Part shown: in pieces, positions 27,260 to 35,507 of the stretch
Position numbering within the stretch: the stretch's first letter is position 1
Layout of the letters: each line of letters begins with the position of its first letter
Source of the DNA: CAYNJF01 sp964397555
Lineage (GTDB): Bacteria; Pseudomonadota; Gammaproteobacteria; Berkiellales; Berkiellaceae
Direction of reading: 5' to 3'
Assembly (NCBI GenBank): GCA_964397555.1
Contig: CAYNJF010000002.1
Coordinates: 1 to 64,000 of the forward strand
Length of the DNA: 64,000 nt
Program-made: the position numbers and the translations under genes
Notes under the pieces: model-generated
What the model was told of the DNA's origin: nothing
The model's database searches: none
The model's input: only the letters and a program-made list of their open reading frames with translations

Positions 27260-28447
27260 ATGTCAGATGTATATATTGTTAGTGCCAAAAGAACGCCTGT
27301 TGGGAAAGCACCTAAAGGCGTGTTTTCAAAAACTCGCCCCGATGATTTGCTAGCCCATGTCATCAAAGACTGCGTAAGTCAAGTTAGCCAAATTGATCCA
27401 AAAACCATCGATGATGTCATCATTGGGTGCGCCATGCCTGAGGGGGCTCAAGGCATGAATGTAGCCAGAATCGCTTCTCTTATGGCTGGTCTGCCCGAGA
27501 ACGTCTCGGCCATGACGGTGAACCGTTTTTGCTCATCTGGTCTTCAAACTATCGCCACAGCGGCCCAGTCCATTATGAGTGGGCAGTGTGAGGTGGTCTT
27601 AGCTGGAGGGGTTGAGAGCATGTCTCAAATCCCGATGGGTGGATTCAATTATCGTGCAAACCCGGCCTGGTTCGACCAACAAGAGTGGACCCCTATGTCT
27701 TATGGTATGGGGATCACGGCCGAAAAAGTCGCTGCTAAATACGGCATAACTCGTGAAGCTCAAGATGAGTTTGCTCTTAGTTCACATCAAAAGGCTCTTG
27801 ATGCACAACAAAAGGGCGGCTTCAGTGATGAGATAGCCAACATTGAAATAACGAACTCTTATTTTGACGATACCGCACGTGAGCTAAAGCATGTGAAAAC
27901 GTTAGTCTCGAGCGATCAAGGTCCAAGAGCGGATACAAGCTTACAGGTGCTCAACAAGCTAAGACCGGTATTTGATGCAAAAGGTACCGTGACGGCGGGT
28001 AACACTTCTCAAATGAGTGATGGCGCCGCAGCACTACTTTTGGTCAGTGAAAAAGTCTTGAATCAGTTTGATCTTCAGCCTTTAGCGCGCTTGTGTTCGT
28101 TTCAGGTGGCAGGGGTTGCTCCTGAGTACATGGGCATTGGTCCAGTAGAGGCGATTCCAAAGGCGCTTTCTCAAGCGAACTTGAGCTTATCTGATCTGTC
28201 TTGGATTGAACTCAATGAAGCTTTTGCAGCCCAAGCTTTAGCGGTAATGAATGAGTGTGAACTCGATCCAACCATTGTAAACCCAGTTGGAGGTGCGATT
28301 GCTCTTGGTCATCCATTGGGTGCCACTGGGGCCATCAGGGCGTGCTCATTGATTCATGGTGCAAGGCAAAAAAATCTGCGTTATGGCATGGTGACAATGT
28401 GTATTGGCACAGGCATGGGAGCCGCAGGGATCTTTGAAATCCTGTAA
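27260..28447 (+). CDS. fadA: Acetyl-CoA C-acyltransferase partner of FadN
   Basis: A 395-residue thiolase with VNRFCSSGLQTIA (Cys91 nucleophile), ALGHPLGATGAIR (His) and VTMCIGTGMGAAG (Cys). It completes the second beta-oxidation module with fadN. The start at ATG 27260 has AAGG ten bases upstream; the in-frame TTG at 27242 touches the fadN stop and is less likely. It is clearly distinct in sequence from the FadI copy at 21401, so this is not a recent duplication. Confidence 0.92.
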   Translation: MSDVYIVSAKRTPVGKAPKGVFSKTRPDDLLAHVIKDCVSQVSQIDPKTIDDVIIGCAMPEGAQGMNVARIASLMAGLPENVSAMTVNRFCSSGLQTIATAAQSIMSGQCEVVLAGGVESMSQIPMGGFNYRANPAWFDQQEWTPMSYGMGITAEKVAAKYGITREAQDEFALSSHQKALDAQQKGGFSDEIANIEITNSYFDDTARELKHVKTLVSSDQGPRADTSLQVLNKLRPVFDAKGTVTAGNTSQMSDGAAALLLVSEKVLNQFDLQPLARLCSFQVAGVAPEYMGIGPVEAIPKALSQANLSLSDLSWIELNEAFAAQALAVMNECELDPTIVNPVGGAIALGHPLGATGAIRACSLIHGARQKNLRYGMVTMCIGTGMGAAGIFEIL

Positions 28448-28675
28448 TTTTTAGACCAATTATAAGACGTTTTTTTCTTTGTTTGGTTGATAAGTCAAAG
28501 TTGACTGTCACCATAAAAGAGAGCAATATTCGTATAAGTAATTAACTTGATCCTGGGCATTCACAACGCACGCAGATGCATGTAAAGTAGTGACCCAGTA
28601 AAAAAATTTTTTTTAGCTCAATTACAAACTAACAGCCTCTAGCTACATGGACATGAGGTAAAAGGGAGTCATACC

Positions 28676-30058
28676 GTGGCAAAAACGAGGGCGCATAGCG
28701 CAAAGTCTTGGCACTTATCTTCAAAAGTTTTTGGTTTAACAGCATTGCTGGTATCAAGCACTGTCTTTGGTGCAGCGTTCCAGATTCAAGAAGAGAATGC
28801 TGGTGCTTATTTAGGTACCGCCTATGCAGGAACAGCCGCCTGGGCTGCTGATGCCAGTACATTGTTCTACAACACGGCTGGGTTGACTCATATCGAAGGT
28901 AAACAGGCTTCTGCCGGTATGGCCATTATTTGGGGAAGCTTTGATTTTGACTCTACTCGTACCAACATGCCTGTACCTCCAAACACGCCTATTCCTGGCC
29001 CACAAAATGATGATCCAGGTGGTCTAAGTTTCGTGCCTTCTTTATATTACAGCACCCAGCTTGCCGATCGTTGGTGGTTTGGTTTTGGTGTGACCGCGCC
29101 TTTTGGGCTTGAGTCTGTATACGATGAGGCCAAAGTATTAAGATACGTTGCAACAAGCTCGAAGCTTCGCACCATTGACATCATGCCTTCGATTGCCTGG
29201 AAAGCGACAGATTGGTTGTCACTAGGTTTAGGTTTGGATGCCCTATGGGGAGAAGCGGTCCTTGAAGCGAAAACCAACTTCAGCTTAAACGCTCCTTTCA
29301 GTGAAGATGGCTTCCAAAAGAACCGAGCTGCGGACTGGACCTTTGGTTACCATGCAGGCTTCTTAGTCGACGTATCACCTGAGACTCGCTTTGGTGCTCA
29401 ATATCGTTCTAAGTTTGAATTAAAAGCCGAAGGTGATAGTCATAACTTCTTGCCACCTGGAGCTCCTTCAGCGGCTGCGCCAGGTTTGTTTACCACTCGT
29501 AAAGTTCAATCTGCGGTAACATTACCTGAGTCGGTTATTTTCAGTGCGTATCATGAAATTGATTGCGTTGCTTTAATGGCAGATGTGTCATGGACTCGTT
29601 GGTCTCGATTCAAAGAGCTTCAATTATCGTTTGAACCACAGCCAGCGGCTGCTGTTCCAGGTAATCCAAATAGCATCAACATCGATACCGTCACCGAGCA
29701 ATTCTTCACGGATACTTGGCGTATTGCTTTAGGCATGAACTACACCTACAGCCCACGCTGGGAGTTTAGACTTGGTGTTGCCTTTGATGAGTCTCCAGTT
29801 CAAGAAGAGTACAGAACGGCTCGTATTCCTGACTCAGACAGAATCTGGTTAGGTCTTGGTGTTGGCTTTAACTGCTCAGATGCTTTGCATTTTGATGTCG
29901 GTTACGCGCACTTATTCTTTGATGATGCAAGATTGTCGGATAGAGGTCCAAACCTAGTGCGTACAGGTAATCCTGCGTTGCCTAATCTTCTTGTGGAAGG
30001 TGATATTGATGCGAATGCCAACATTTTTGGTGTTCAAATTATATATGATTTTGTATAA
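28676..30058 (+). CDS. fadL: FadL-family outer-membrane long-chain fatty acid transporter
   Basis: A 460-residue outer-membrane protein transport protein (OMPP1/FadL/TodX). The signal peptide (LTALLVSSTVFGAAF) is followed by the FadL N-terminal hatch, FQIQEENAGAYLGTAYAGTAAWAADAST, then FYNTAGL. Barrel strands run to a terminal aromatic-rich strand (FGVQIIYDFV). The GTG start has AGGGAG upstream. The 228-base gap before it holds no gene; it has AGTCAA-AG-TTGACT (28493-28506), an inverted repeat that could be an operator, and an A7T8 tract. The protein brings in substrate for the fad genes upstream. Confidence 0.9.
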   Translation: MAKTRAHSAKSWHLSSKVFGLTALLVSSTVFGAAFQIQEENAGAYLGTAYAGTAAWAADASTLFYNTAGLTHIEGKQASAGMAIIWGSFDFDSTRTNMPVPPNTPIPGPQNDDPGGLSFVPSLYYSTQLADRWWFGFGVTAPFGLESVYDEAKVLRYVATSSKLRTIDIMPSIAWKATDWLSLGLGLDALWGEAVLEAKTNFSLNAPFSEDGFQKNRAADWTFGYHAGFLVDVSPETRFGAQYRSKFELKAEGDSHNFLPPGAPSAAAPGLFTTRKVQSAVTLPESVIFSAYHEIDCVALMADVSWTRWSRFKELQLSFEPQPAAAVPGNPNSINIDTVTEQFFTDTWRIALGMNYTYSPRWEFRLGVAFDESPVQEEYRTARIPDSDRIWLGLGVGFNCSDALHFDVGYAHLFFDDARLSDRGPNLVRTGNPALPNLLVEGDIDANANIFGVQIIYDFV

Positions 30059-30152
30059 TTGCTTTTGTTAGTGATTTACTTTAGTAGGGTTATGGTCGCG
30101 CTGAAAAGAGTTCGGCCATAATTGTGTAGGGTTTGGGGTGAATGGAAGCACG

Positions 30153-30180
30153 CTTTAATTAAAGTTCACTTTGATTAAAG
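30153..30180. promoter_or_regulatory. Tandem palindromic operator upstream of tetR
   Basis: CTTTAATTAAAG (30153-30164, perfect palindrome) and CTTTGATTAAAG (30169-30180) are separated by TTCA, giving a 16-base period. They lie about 50 bases before the TetR gene and just upstream of a likely -10 (TAGAAT, 30209-30214). A 13-base piece, AATTAAAGTTCAC, recurs in the promoter at 31372-31384. Confidence 0.55.
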
Positions 30181-30228
30181 GGGATCTAGTTTTTGGTTCC
30201 ACCCCATCTAGAATGGATTTAAGACGTT

Positions 30229-30849
30229 ATGCCTCGTAAAACTGATAAGCGTATAAGACTAATAGAAGCTGCGAAAGTTTTAATACACCAGCAGGGCTTT
30301 AATCTTACCACCTTGGCTGATATCGCTCAGGAAGCCGATGTGCCGCTTGGAAATGTTTACTACTACTTCAAGACAAAAGAAGCGATTGGAATCGCCGTGA
30401 TTGAAAAGCGCGCTGCTGAGTGGGCTGAGCTCTTAGCCTCTTGGACTGACAGCCCAGATCCTCTTGCACGTTTAACAGCTTTCGTTCAATACGGAACTCA
30501 AGATCTAGAAACCACAGCACGTTTTGGTTGTCCCATTGGTGGCTTATGCCAAGAGCTTGGTAAGCAAGGTGGTGCTTTAGCGGACCTAGCGGCTAAGTTA
30601 CTTTTTGATATCTTAAATTGGTCTGAAGATCAATTTAAAGCTTTAGGTTTTAACGAGAAATCGTCTGATTTGGCTTTGAATCTTGTATCGAGCATGCAAG
30701 GCATGTACTTGTTAACTCACACGTTCAAAGATCCAAAAGTAGCTGCTCGTCAATGCGAAGCGCTACAGTCTTGGCTTGAAGGTCTGGTTGAGCGCAAACC
30801 AGAAGGCATCATTGCCACACAAACCCAAGAGCCTGCTTACGCAGACTAA
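30229..30849 (+). CDS. TetR/AcrR-family transcriptional regulator
   Basis: A 206-residue TetR-family protein. The N-terminal helix-turn-helix is LTTLADIAQEADVPLGNVYYYFKTKEAIG. The C-terminal ligand domain contains FGCPIGGLCQELGKQGGALADLAAKLLFDILNWSEDQF, with cysteines that could sense a thiol-reactive or hydrophobic ligand. It lies after fadL, so control of fatty-acid genes is plausible. The palindromes upstream suggest autoregulation, and the shared 13-mer suggests control of the exported protein at 30899. No clear ribosome site precedes the ATG, and the likely leader is very short. Confidence 0.85.
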   Translation: MPRKTDKRIRLIEAAKVLIHQQGFNLTTLADIAQEADVPLGNVYYYFKTKEAIGIAVIEKRAAEWAELLASWTDSPDPLARLTAFVQYGTQDLETTARFGCPIGGLCQELGKQGGALADLAAKLLFDILNWSEDQFKALGFNEKSSDLALNLVSSMQGMYLLTHTFKDPKVAARQCEALQSWLEGLVERKPEGIIATQTQEPAYAD

Positions 30850-30852
30850 AAC

Positions 30853-30883
30853 AAAAAACCCCCACATTGTGGGGGTTTTTTTT
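30853..30883. terminator. Bidirectional terminator between tetR and the exported-protein gene
   Basis: CCCCCAC and GTGGGGG around ATT, flanked by six As and eight Ts. It is a textbook Rho-independent terminator and serves both converging genes. Confidence 0.92.
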
Positions 30884-30898
30884 GAGCTAAAATAGCTG

Positions 30899-31309
30899 TT
30901 AATCAGCTTTATTTGCGATGGTGATGTTCGAGACGGAGTCACCTTCCCAGCCAGTCACTTCGTACAAGTCACCGTAGTTTCCGTAGAACACTGGAGCTTC
31001 ATTCAATTTTACTTCGTTTGCGTTTAATCGAACGCTTGCAACCACGTCGCCAGTCGTGCGATCGAAAAATTCGATAGGGCAATTAGTGATAGCATTGGCA
31101 AAGTTACATCCCATCATGACGATAGAGTAAGCCACAGGTCTTGACGCGTGAGGCAAGATATCGTTTCCAGGCAAACCAGCAACGGAAGTGCCAAGGGTTA
31201 AATCAGTCTCATTTGTCAAAGTGATTTCGTTTGGCATAACGGCGTGAGCTTGAGCGACGCATAAAGCCAATAAACCTGCACTGATGGTACGTGTTGTTCC
31301 AGTAAGCAT
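30899..31309 (-). CDS. Small exported protein of unknown function
   Basis: A 136-residue protein with a clear signal peptide (TISAGLLALCVAQAHA). The mature part is about 112 residues, rich in short beta strands, with two cysteines (GCNFANAITNC) able to form a disulfide. I do not recognise the family. A strong ribosome site (AGGAG, six bases before ATG) and a near-consensus promoter (31361-31389) predict high expression. Its promoter spacer contains the same 13-base motif as the TetR operator. Confidence 0.7.
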   Translation of the reverse strand: MLTGTTRTISAGLLALCVAQAHAVMPNEITLTNETDLTLGTSVAGLPGNDILPHASRPVAYSIVMMGCNFANAITNCPIEFFDRTTGDVVASVRLNANEVKLNEAPVFYGNYGDLYEVTGWEGDSVSNITIANKAD

Positions 31310-31360
31310 GAATTACTCCTATTTATTGTATGTCTCAGAATCCTGGTTCTGAGTTTGCTT

Positions 31361-31389
31361 ATCGTAGGAATGTGAACTTTAATTGTCAA
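31361..31389 (-). promoter_or_regulatory. Promoter of the small exported protein
   Basis: On the minus strand, consensus -35 TTGACA (31389-31384), a 17-base spacer and -10 TACGAT (31366-31361). AATTAAAGTTCAC, shared with the tetR operator, starts at the last -35 base and runs through the spacer, where a bound repressor would block RNA polymerase. Confidence 0.7.
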
Positions 31390-31454
31390 CAAATGAATCC
31401 ATTTCGGGTTTACTGATACAATTGAGTCATCGATTGGTAAATAAGGAAATGGTT

Positions 31455-31934
31455 GTGCATAAATTGCACATAAGCATCCCTGAACAGACCTTGGTTCATA
31501 CGCTTGACGGTCATAAGGTTCATCAGTACCTCATATGCACCGCCACTAATGGTGCCGGCGAAATCATAAACTCTGAGCAGACCCCCCGTGGACTTCACTA
31601 CATTCGTGCGAAGATTGGGGATGGTTTACCTATAAATAGCGTACTAAAATCAAGGCGACCTACCGGACAAATTCTAAATGACGACGTTTATCTGAAAAAC
31701 ACTGACAAGGACTGGATTTTAACGCGCATTATGTGGCTCTGTGGCCTCGAAAAAGGAAAGAATCGTTCGGGAAATTGTGATACCATGCGACGTTATATTT
31801 ACATTCATGGTTCGCCTGATCGAAAGCCAATGGGCATCCCAAGCTCCAAAGGATGTATCAATATGCGTAATGAAGACATTGTCCAATTGTTCGATCATGT
31901 CCCCGTCGGCACGGAAGTTTATATTGAAGGCTAA
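31455..31934 (+). CDS. Cytoplasmic YkuD-domain L,D-carboxypeptidase/transpeptidase
   Basis: A 159-residue YkuD-fold enzyme. The catalytic motif is IHGSPDRKPMGIPSSKGCINMRNEDI, with the active-site Cys in SKGC. The GTG at 31455 has AAGGA seven bases upstream and gives MHKLHISIPEQTL, the usual first strand of the domain. The upstream in-frame TTG has no such site. There is no signal peptide, so the enzyme should stay in the cytoplasm. With nagZ 20 bases downstream, a role like Acinetobacter ElsL (trimming tetrapeptides during murein recycling) is more likely than wall cross-linking. Confidence 0.75.
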   Translation: MHKLHISIPEQTLVHTLDGHKVHQYLICTATNGAGEIINSEQTPRGLHYIRAKIGDGLPINSVLKSRRPTGQILNDDVYLKNTDKDWILTRIMWLCGLEKGKNRSGNCDTMRRYIYIHGSPDRKPMGIPSSKGCINMRNEDIVQLFDHVPVGTEVYIEG

Positions 31935-31954
31935 CCAATAAATTGGAGAATCAT

Positions 31955-33010
31955 GTGGATATTGGTCCCGTCATTATCGATGTACAGTCTACCCACGTTT
32001 CATCGGAAGAAGCAGAGCTCATTGCCCACCCTTTGTGCGGTGGTGTCATTTTGTTTTCTCGTAATTATGAGAGTCGAGCTCAAGTAAGCCATCTGGTGGA
32101 AACCATCAAACAGATTAAGCCTGGTGCTCTAATCATGGTTGATCAAGAGGGTGGTCGAGTCCAGCGTTTTAAAGAAGGTTTTAGCAAGCTGCCAAGCTTG
32201 GGGCTTCTCGGTCAACTTTACGATAAAGATCCTTCCTCGATAGATGAGTTGAAGCAATACAGCTTTGATTTGGGGCGGTTGATGGCCATGGAAATATTGT
32301 CCATTGGAGTCGACATGAGCCTGGCGCCAGTGCTTGATTTAAACAAAGGTTTGAATGAGGTCATTGGAGAAAGGGCGTTCCACCGGGATGGCGATGTGGT
32401 TATTCCGCTTGCGAAGGCCTACATCGAAGGCATGGGGTCGGTTGGTATGGCGGCGACCATAAAACATTTCCCTGGCCATGGAGCGGTTAAGGTGGACTCT
32501 CATCATGAGTTGCCTTTTGATGACAGAGCTTGTGACGATATCGTGAACGATATGTATCCGTTTAAGGCGTTGGCGAACGAAGCGAATGCCAAGGCTTTAA
32601 TGCCGGCTCACATTATTTATACCTCATTTGATGAAATGCCAGCTGGTTTTTCCCCCTATTGGTTGAAAGAAGTGATTCGAAAGGATTTGGGGTATCAGGG
32701 CGTCATCATCAGTGATGATTTATCCATGGAGGCGGCGGTCTCCGTGGGTTCATTTTCAGAGCGTGCCTCAAAAGCCATTCAGGCTGGGTGCGATCTGATA
32801 TTAGTGTGCAATCACCGACAGGGAAGTGAAGAGGTATTGGGCACCTTATCTTGGAAAAAAGACATTCAATGGAGTGAGCGAGTTGAGTCCTTAAGGGCTC
32901 ACTCAGATGTTCCATCTGATTTAAGTCAACATGGTCCATGGCGTCAAGCGCAAGAACGCTTAACGCAGTTTAATGGGCTGTGCATGAGCTTAAATCCTGC
33001 AACGGTTTAA
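31955..33010 (+). CDS. nagZ: Beta-N-acetylhexosaminidase NagZ
   Basis: A 351-residue family 3 glycoside hydrolase that releases GlcNAc from anhydro-muropeptides in the cytoplasm. VDQEGGRVQRF, MAATIKHFPGHGAVKVDSHHELP (the Asp-His acid/base loop of NagZ) and GVIISDDLSMEAA (nucleophile Asp) are all present. The GTG at 31955, six bases after GGAG, is preferred to the TTG at 31943. The gene is in an operon with the YkuD enzyme and is followed closely by mscS. Confidence 0.93.
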   Translation: MDIGPVIIDVQSTHVSSEEAELIAHPLCGGVILFSRNYESRAQVSHLVETIKQIKPGALIMVDQEGGRVQRFKEGFSKLPSLGLLGQLYDKDPSSIDELKQYSFDLGRLMAMEILSIGVDMSLAPVLDLNKGLNEVIGERAFHRDGDVVIPLAKAYIEGMGSVGMAATIKHFPGHGAVKVDSHHELPFDDRACDDIVNDMYPFKALANEANAKALMPAHIIYTSFDEMPAGFSPYWLKEVIRKDLGYQGVIISDDLSMEAAVSVGSFSERASKAIQAGCDLILVCNHRQGSEEVLGTLSWKKDIQWSERVESLRAHSDVPSDLSQHGPWRQAQERLTQFNGLCMSLNPATV

Positions 33011-33021
33011 AAGGTTTATTT

Positions 33022-34110
33022 GTGATAGAAAAATTACTTTCGTTTACCGACTTTATACGTTCCGACCAAACGTGGATGATTCACGTCTTTTTGGTTGTGC
33101 TGGCCACCGTCTTCGTGCATTACATCGAGACGCGTTTCTATAAAAAACTCCATGTTCGGCTTAAAAAGACGCCTTCAATCTGGGACGAGGCTCTCGTAAC
33201 CTCGTTTCACAAGCCCCTCGGTGCCATTATCTGGTTGGTGGGTTTAAGTCATGCCATTGAGTTAACCGATAAGTACACCGCAGACTTCGTGCTTTTTGAG
33301 TTTATTCCTCCTTTGAGGCAGGCAGGGATCATTCTTCTGATTGTTTGGTTCTTACTTCGTTTCATCAAGATGTTTGAAAAGAACTATTTGCTGAGCCGAA
33401 AAGATGGACCTGTTGACATCACAACTGCGAATGCCATTGCTCAAATTTTAAGAGTATCAGTCATCATCACAGGTGTGCTGATTATTCTGCCCATCTTTGA
33501 CATTAAGATTACCGGTCTTCTCGCAGTGGGTGGTGCTGGTACCTTGATTGTCGGTCTTGCCGCTCAAGACTTATTGGCAAACTTGTTTGGTGCGATGACC
33601 ATCTTTATGGATCGCCCGTTTGCGGTAGGGGATTGGATACGTTCGCCCGATCGCCAACTTGAGGGCACGGTTGAATACATCGGCTGGCGTTTGACACGAA
33701 TTCGTACTTTTGACAAAAGGCCTTTGTATGTCCCTAACTCAGTGTTCACTAAAATAGCCGTGGAAAACCCATCGCGCATGTCTAATCGTCGAATCAAAGA
33801 GATTGTTGGAATTCGTTATCAGGATGCCGCTCAGTTACCAGCGATTACCAAAGACATTAAAGACATGTTGATGAATCATGAAGAGATTGATACTGGCGCT
33901 GCATGTTATGTCAACTTAGTGTCTTTTGGTCCGTCGTCTTTGGACATTGAAATCTACACATTTACTAAAACCACCGCTTGGATACCATACCAAGGCATCA
34001 AGCAGGCCATCATGATGGAGATCTTGACGATCATCACGAAGCACGGCGGGGAGGTTGCCTTCCCAACACGTACAGTGGAAATCCCAGATGGGCTTGCCTT
34101 AGAGCGTTAA
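33022..34110 (+). CDS. MscS-family mechanosensitive channel
   Basis: A 362-residue small-conductance mechanosensitive channel. About four hydrophobic helices precede the pore-lining helix region LLAVGGAGTLIVGLAAQDLLANLFGA. The beta-domain signature IFMDRPFAVGDWI follows, then GTVEYIGWRLTRIRTFDKRPLYVPNS. It releases solutes on hypo-osmotic shock. The GTG at 33022, after AAAAGG, gives a start 12 bases past the nagZ stop; the ATG at 32980 would overlap nagZ. Confidence 0.88.
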   Translation: MIEKLLSFTDFIRSDQTWMIHVFLVVLATVFVHYIETRFYKKLHVRLKKTPSIWDEALVTSFHKPLGAIIWLVGLSHAIELTDKYTADFVLFEFIPPLRQAGIILLIVWFLLRFIKMFEKNYLLSRKDGPVDITTANAIAQILRVSVIITGVLIILPIFDIKITGLLAVGGAGTLIVGLAAQDLLANLFGAMTIFMDRPFAVGDWIRSPDRQLEGTVEYIGWRLTRIRTFDKRPLYVPNSVFTKIAVENPSRMSNRRIKEIVGIRYQDAAQLPAITKDIKDMLMNHEEIDTGAACYVNLVSFGPSSLDIEIYTFTKTTAWIPYQGIKQAIMMEILTIITKHGGEVAFPTRTVEIPDGLALER

Positions 34111-34124
34111 ATCAAGGAGTTATC

Positions 34125-34697
34125 ATGACAACGCAACCGTCCCCAGAGCACATTCTCAGTGTCAGTGAAAGGGCTTCGTGCCTGTATGATGCGCACGAAG
34201 TTGAGAAAGCGATTGATGCGATGGGGGAGACCATCACCAAAGACATGAGCGAGCTTAATCCGGTTGTGCTTTGTGTGATGATTGGTGGGGTGGTACCAAC
34301 AGGTCGACTTTTGACCAAGCTCAATTTTCCACTGCAAGTCGACTATGTCCATGCTACCCGTTATGGCCATGATTTTGTTGGCGATGAGCTCGAATGGTTA
34401 GTTCACCCTAGAGTGCCCCTTAAAGATCGCACCGTCTTAATCGTTGACGATATCTTAGATGGCGGCATCACCCTCACTAAAATTGCTGAATATTGCAAAA
34501 ATAAAGGTGCGCGTCTTGTGAAGACAGCCGTTTTGGTTGAAAAGCAAGTTAAGCGTGAGCAAGGGGCCATTAAGCAGGCTGATTACACTGGGTGTGTCAT
34601 CGAAGACAAGTTTGTGTTTGGGTATGGTATGGACTACAAACGTTATCTTCGAAATGCCCCAGGGATATACGCGGTACACGATGAAGACCATGGATAA
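34125..34697 (+). CDS. hpt: Hypoxanthine-guanine phosphoribosyltransferase
   Basis: A 190-residue type I phosphoribosyltransferase. The PRPP-binding loop is VLIVDDILDGGITL, and CVMIGGVVPTGRLLTKLNFP is the PPi-binding region. It converts hypoxanthine or guanine to the nucleotide. The ATG at 34125 has AAGGAG before it; the frame is open further upstream inside mscS, but that part is not coding. Its neighbour mtnP would supply hypoxanthine from methylthioinosine, so the pair forms a salvage unit. Confidence 0.88.
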   Translation: MTTQPSPEHILSVSERASCLYDAHEVEKAIDAMGETITKDMSELNPVVLCVMIGGVVPTGRLLTKLNFPLQVDYVHATRYGHDFVGDELEWLVHPRVPLKDRTVLIVDDILDGGITLTKIAEYCKNKGARLVKTAVLVEKQVKREQGAIKQADYTGCVIEDKFVFGYGMDYKRYLRNAPGIYAVHDEDHG

Positions 34698-34718
34698 AAA
34701 TAAAAAAAGAAGGACTTT

Positions 34719-35483
34719 ATGATGCGCAAAATAGCCGTCATCGGTGGCTCAAGGCTGCCTCATCTACAAAACTTGAGTGAGACCCACTCAACAACGGTTA
34801 AAACCCCATATGGAGAGCCTTCTGCCCCCCTAAGTTATGGCATTCTTGGTGGCAACGAAGTGGTCTACATGCCAAGAAGGGGCCCTGAAACCGAAGGCAC
34901 GCCACCGGATAAGATTAACTACCGGGCCAACATTTGGGCGCTTCGTGATGCTGGGGTTCAAATGGTGATTGCGACAAATTCAGTCGCGGCCATTAGCAAC
35001 GATTATGAGATTGGCGATATTGTGCTCCCCGATCAATTGATTGATTACACCTATGGGCGTGAAAACACCTTTTTTGGGGACGAGAGCAATGTCTCTTTGA
35101 TTAACTTTTCAGAACCCTACTCAGAGAGCCTTCGTTTTGAGGCCATCAGCGTGGCAGAAAAGCTCAACATCGAAGCTAAAGGCGTTGGCACGTTCTCCAT
35201 CACCCAAGGGCCTCGCTTTGAAACCAAAGCCGAAATCAGTCGACTTGAGCGCGATGGTGGTCATATCGTCGGCATGACGGGAATGCCTGAAGCCGGGCTG
35301 GCAAGAGAGCTAGAGCTTGATTACATCGCCATTACGTTGGTCGTTCGAAAAGCGGCAGGTCGTGAAAATGGTCTTAACTTCAAAGATCCAAAACACCAGA
35401 GTCGTTTGAGAGAGCAAGAGCGTTGCATTGAAAAGATGATTGAAGCCTTGATCTGCCAAGGCATGCCCATGATGGACTCGTAG
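34719..35483 (+). CDS. mtnP: S-methyl-5'-thioinosine phosphorylase
   Basis: A 254-residue member of the MTA/PNP phosphorylase family. IAVIGGSRLPHL is the phosphate-binding start. YMPRRGPETEGTPPDKINYRANIWAL, VIATNSVAAIS, TFSITQGPRFETKAEI and VGMTGMPEAGLARELELDYI complete the family pattern. The family includes MTA phosphorylases and the Pseudomonas-type methylthioinosine phosphorylase. Position beside nagZ and hpt favours the latter, giving hypoxanthine for Hpt. The first or second ATG can start it after AAGGACTTT. Confidence 0.85.
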   Translation: MMRKIAVIGGSRLPHLQNLSETHSTTVKTPYGEPSAPLSYGILGGNEVVYMPRRGPETEGTPPDKINYRANIWALRDAGVQMVIATNSVAAISNDYEIGDIVLPDQLIDYTYGRENTFFGDESNVSLINFSEPYSESLRFEAISVAEKLNIEAKGVGTFSITQGPRFETKAEISRLERDGGHIVGMTGMPEAGLARELELDYIAITLVVRKAAGRENGLNFKDPKHQSRLREQERCIEKMIEALICQGMPMMDS

Positions 35484-35507
35484 AGTCCATCACGAAAAGG
35501 CTAAAGT

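Noticed and set aside
30229..30849. TetR protein as PsrA, the fatty-acid regulator near lexA and nagZ in Pseudomonas
   Set aside because: The helix-turn-helix and the ligand domain (FGCPIGGL) do not look like PsrA, and no PsrA-type GAAAC-N4-GTTTC site was seen.
33978..34124. N-terminal extension of Hpt from ATG 33978
   Set aside because: It lies wholly inside mscS in another frame, is His/Asp/Arg-rich and unlike the family; ATG 34125 has AAGGAG.
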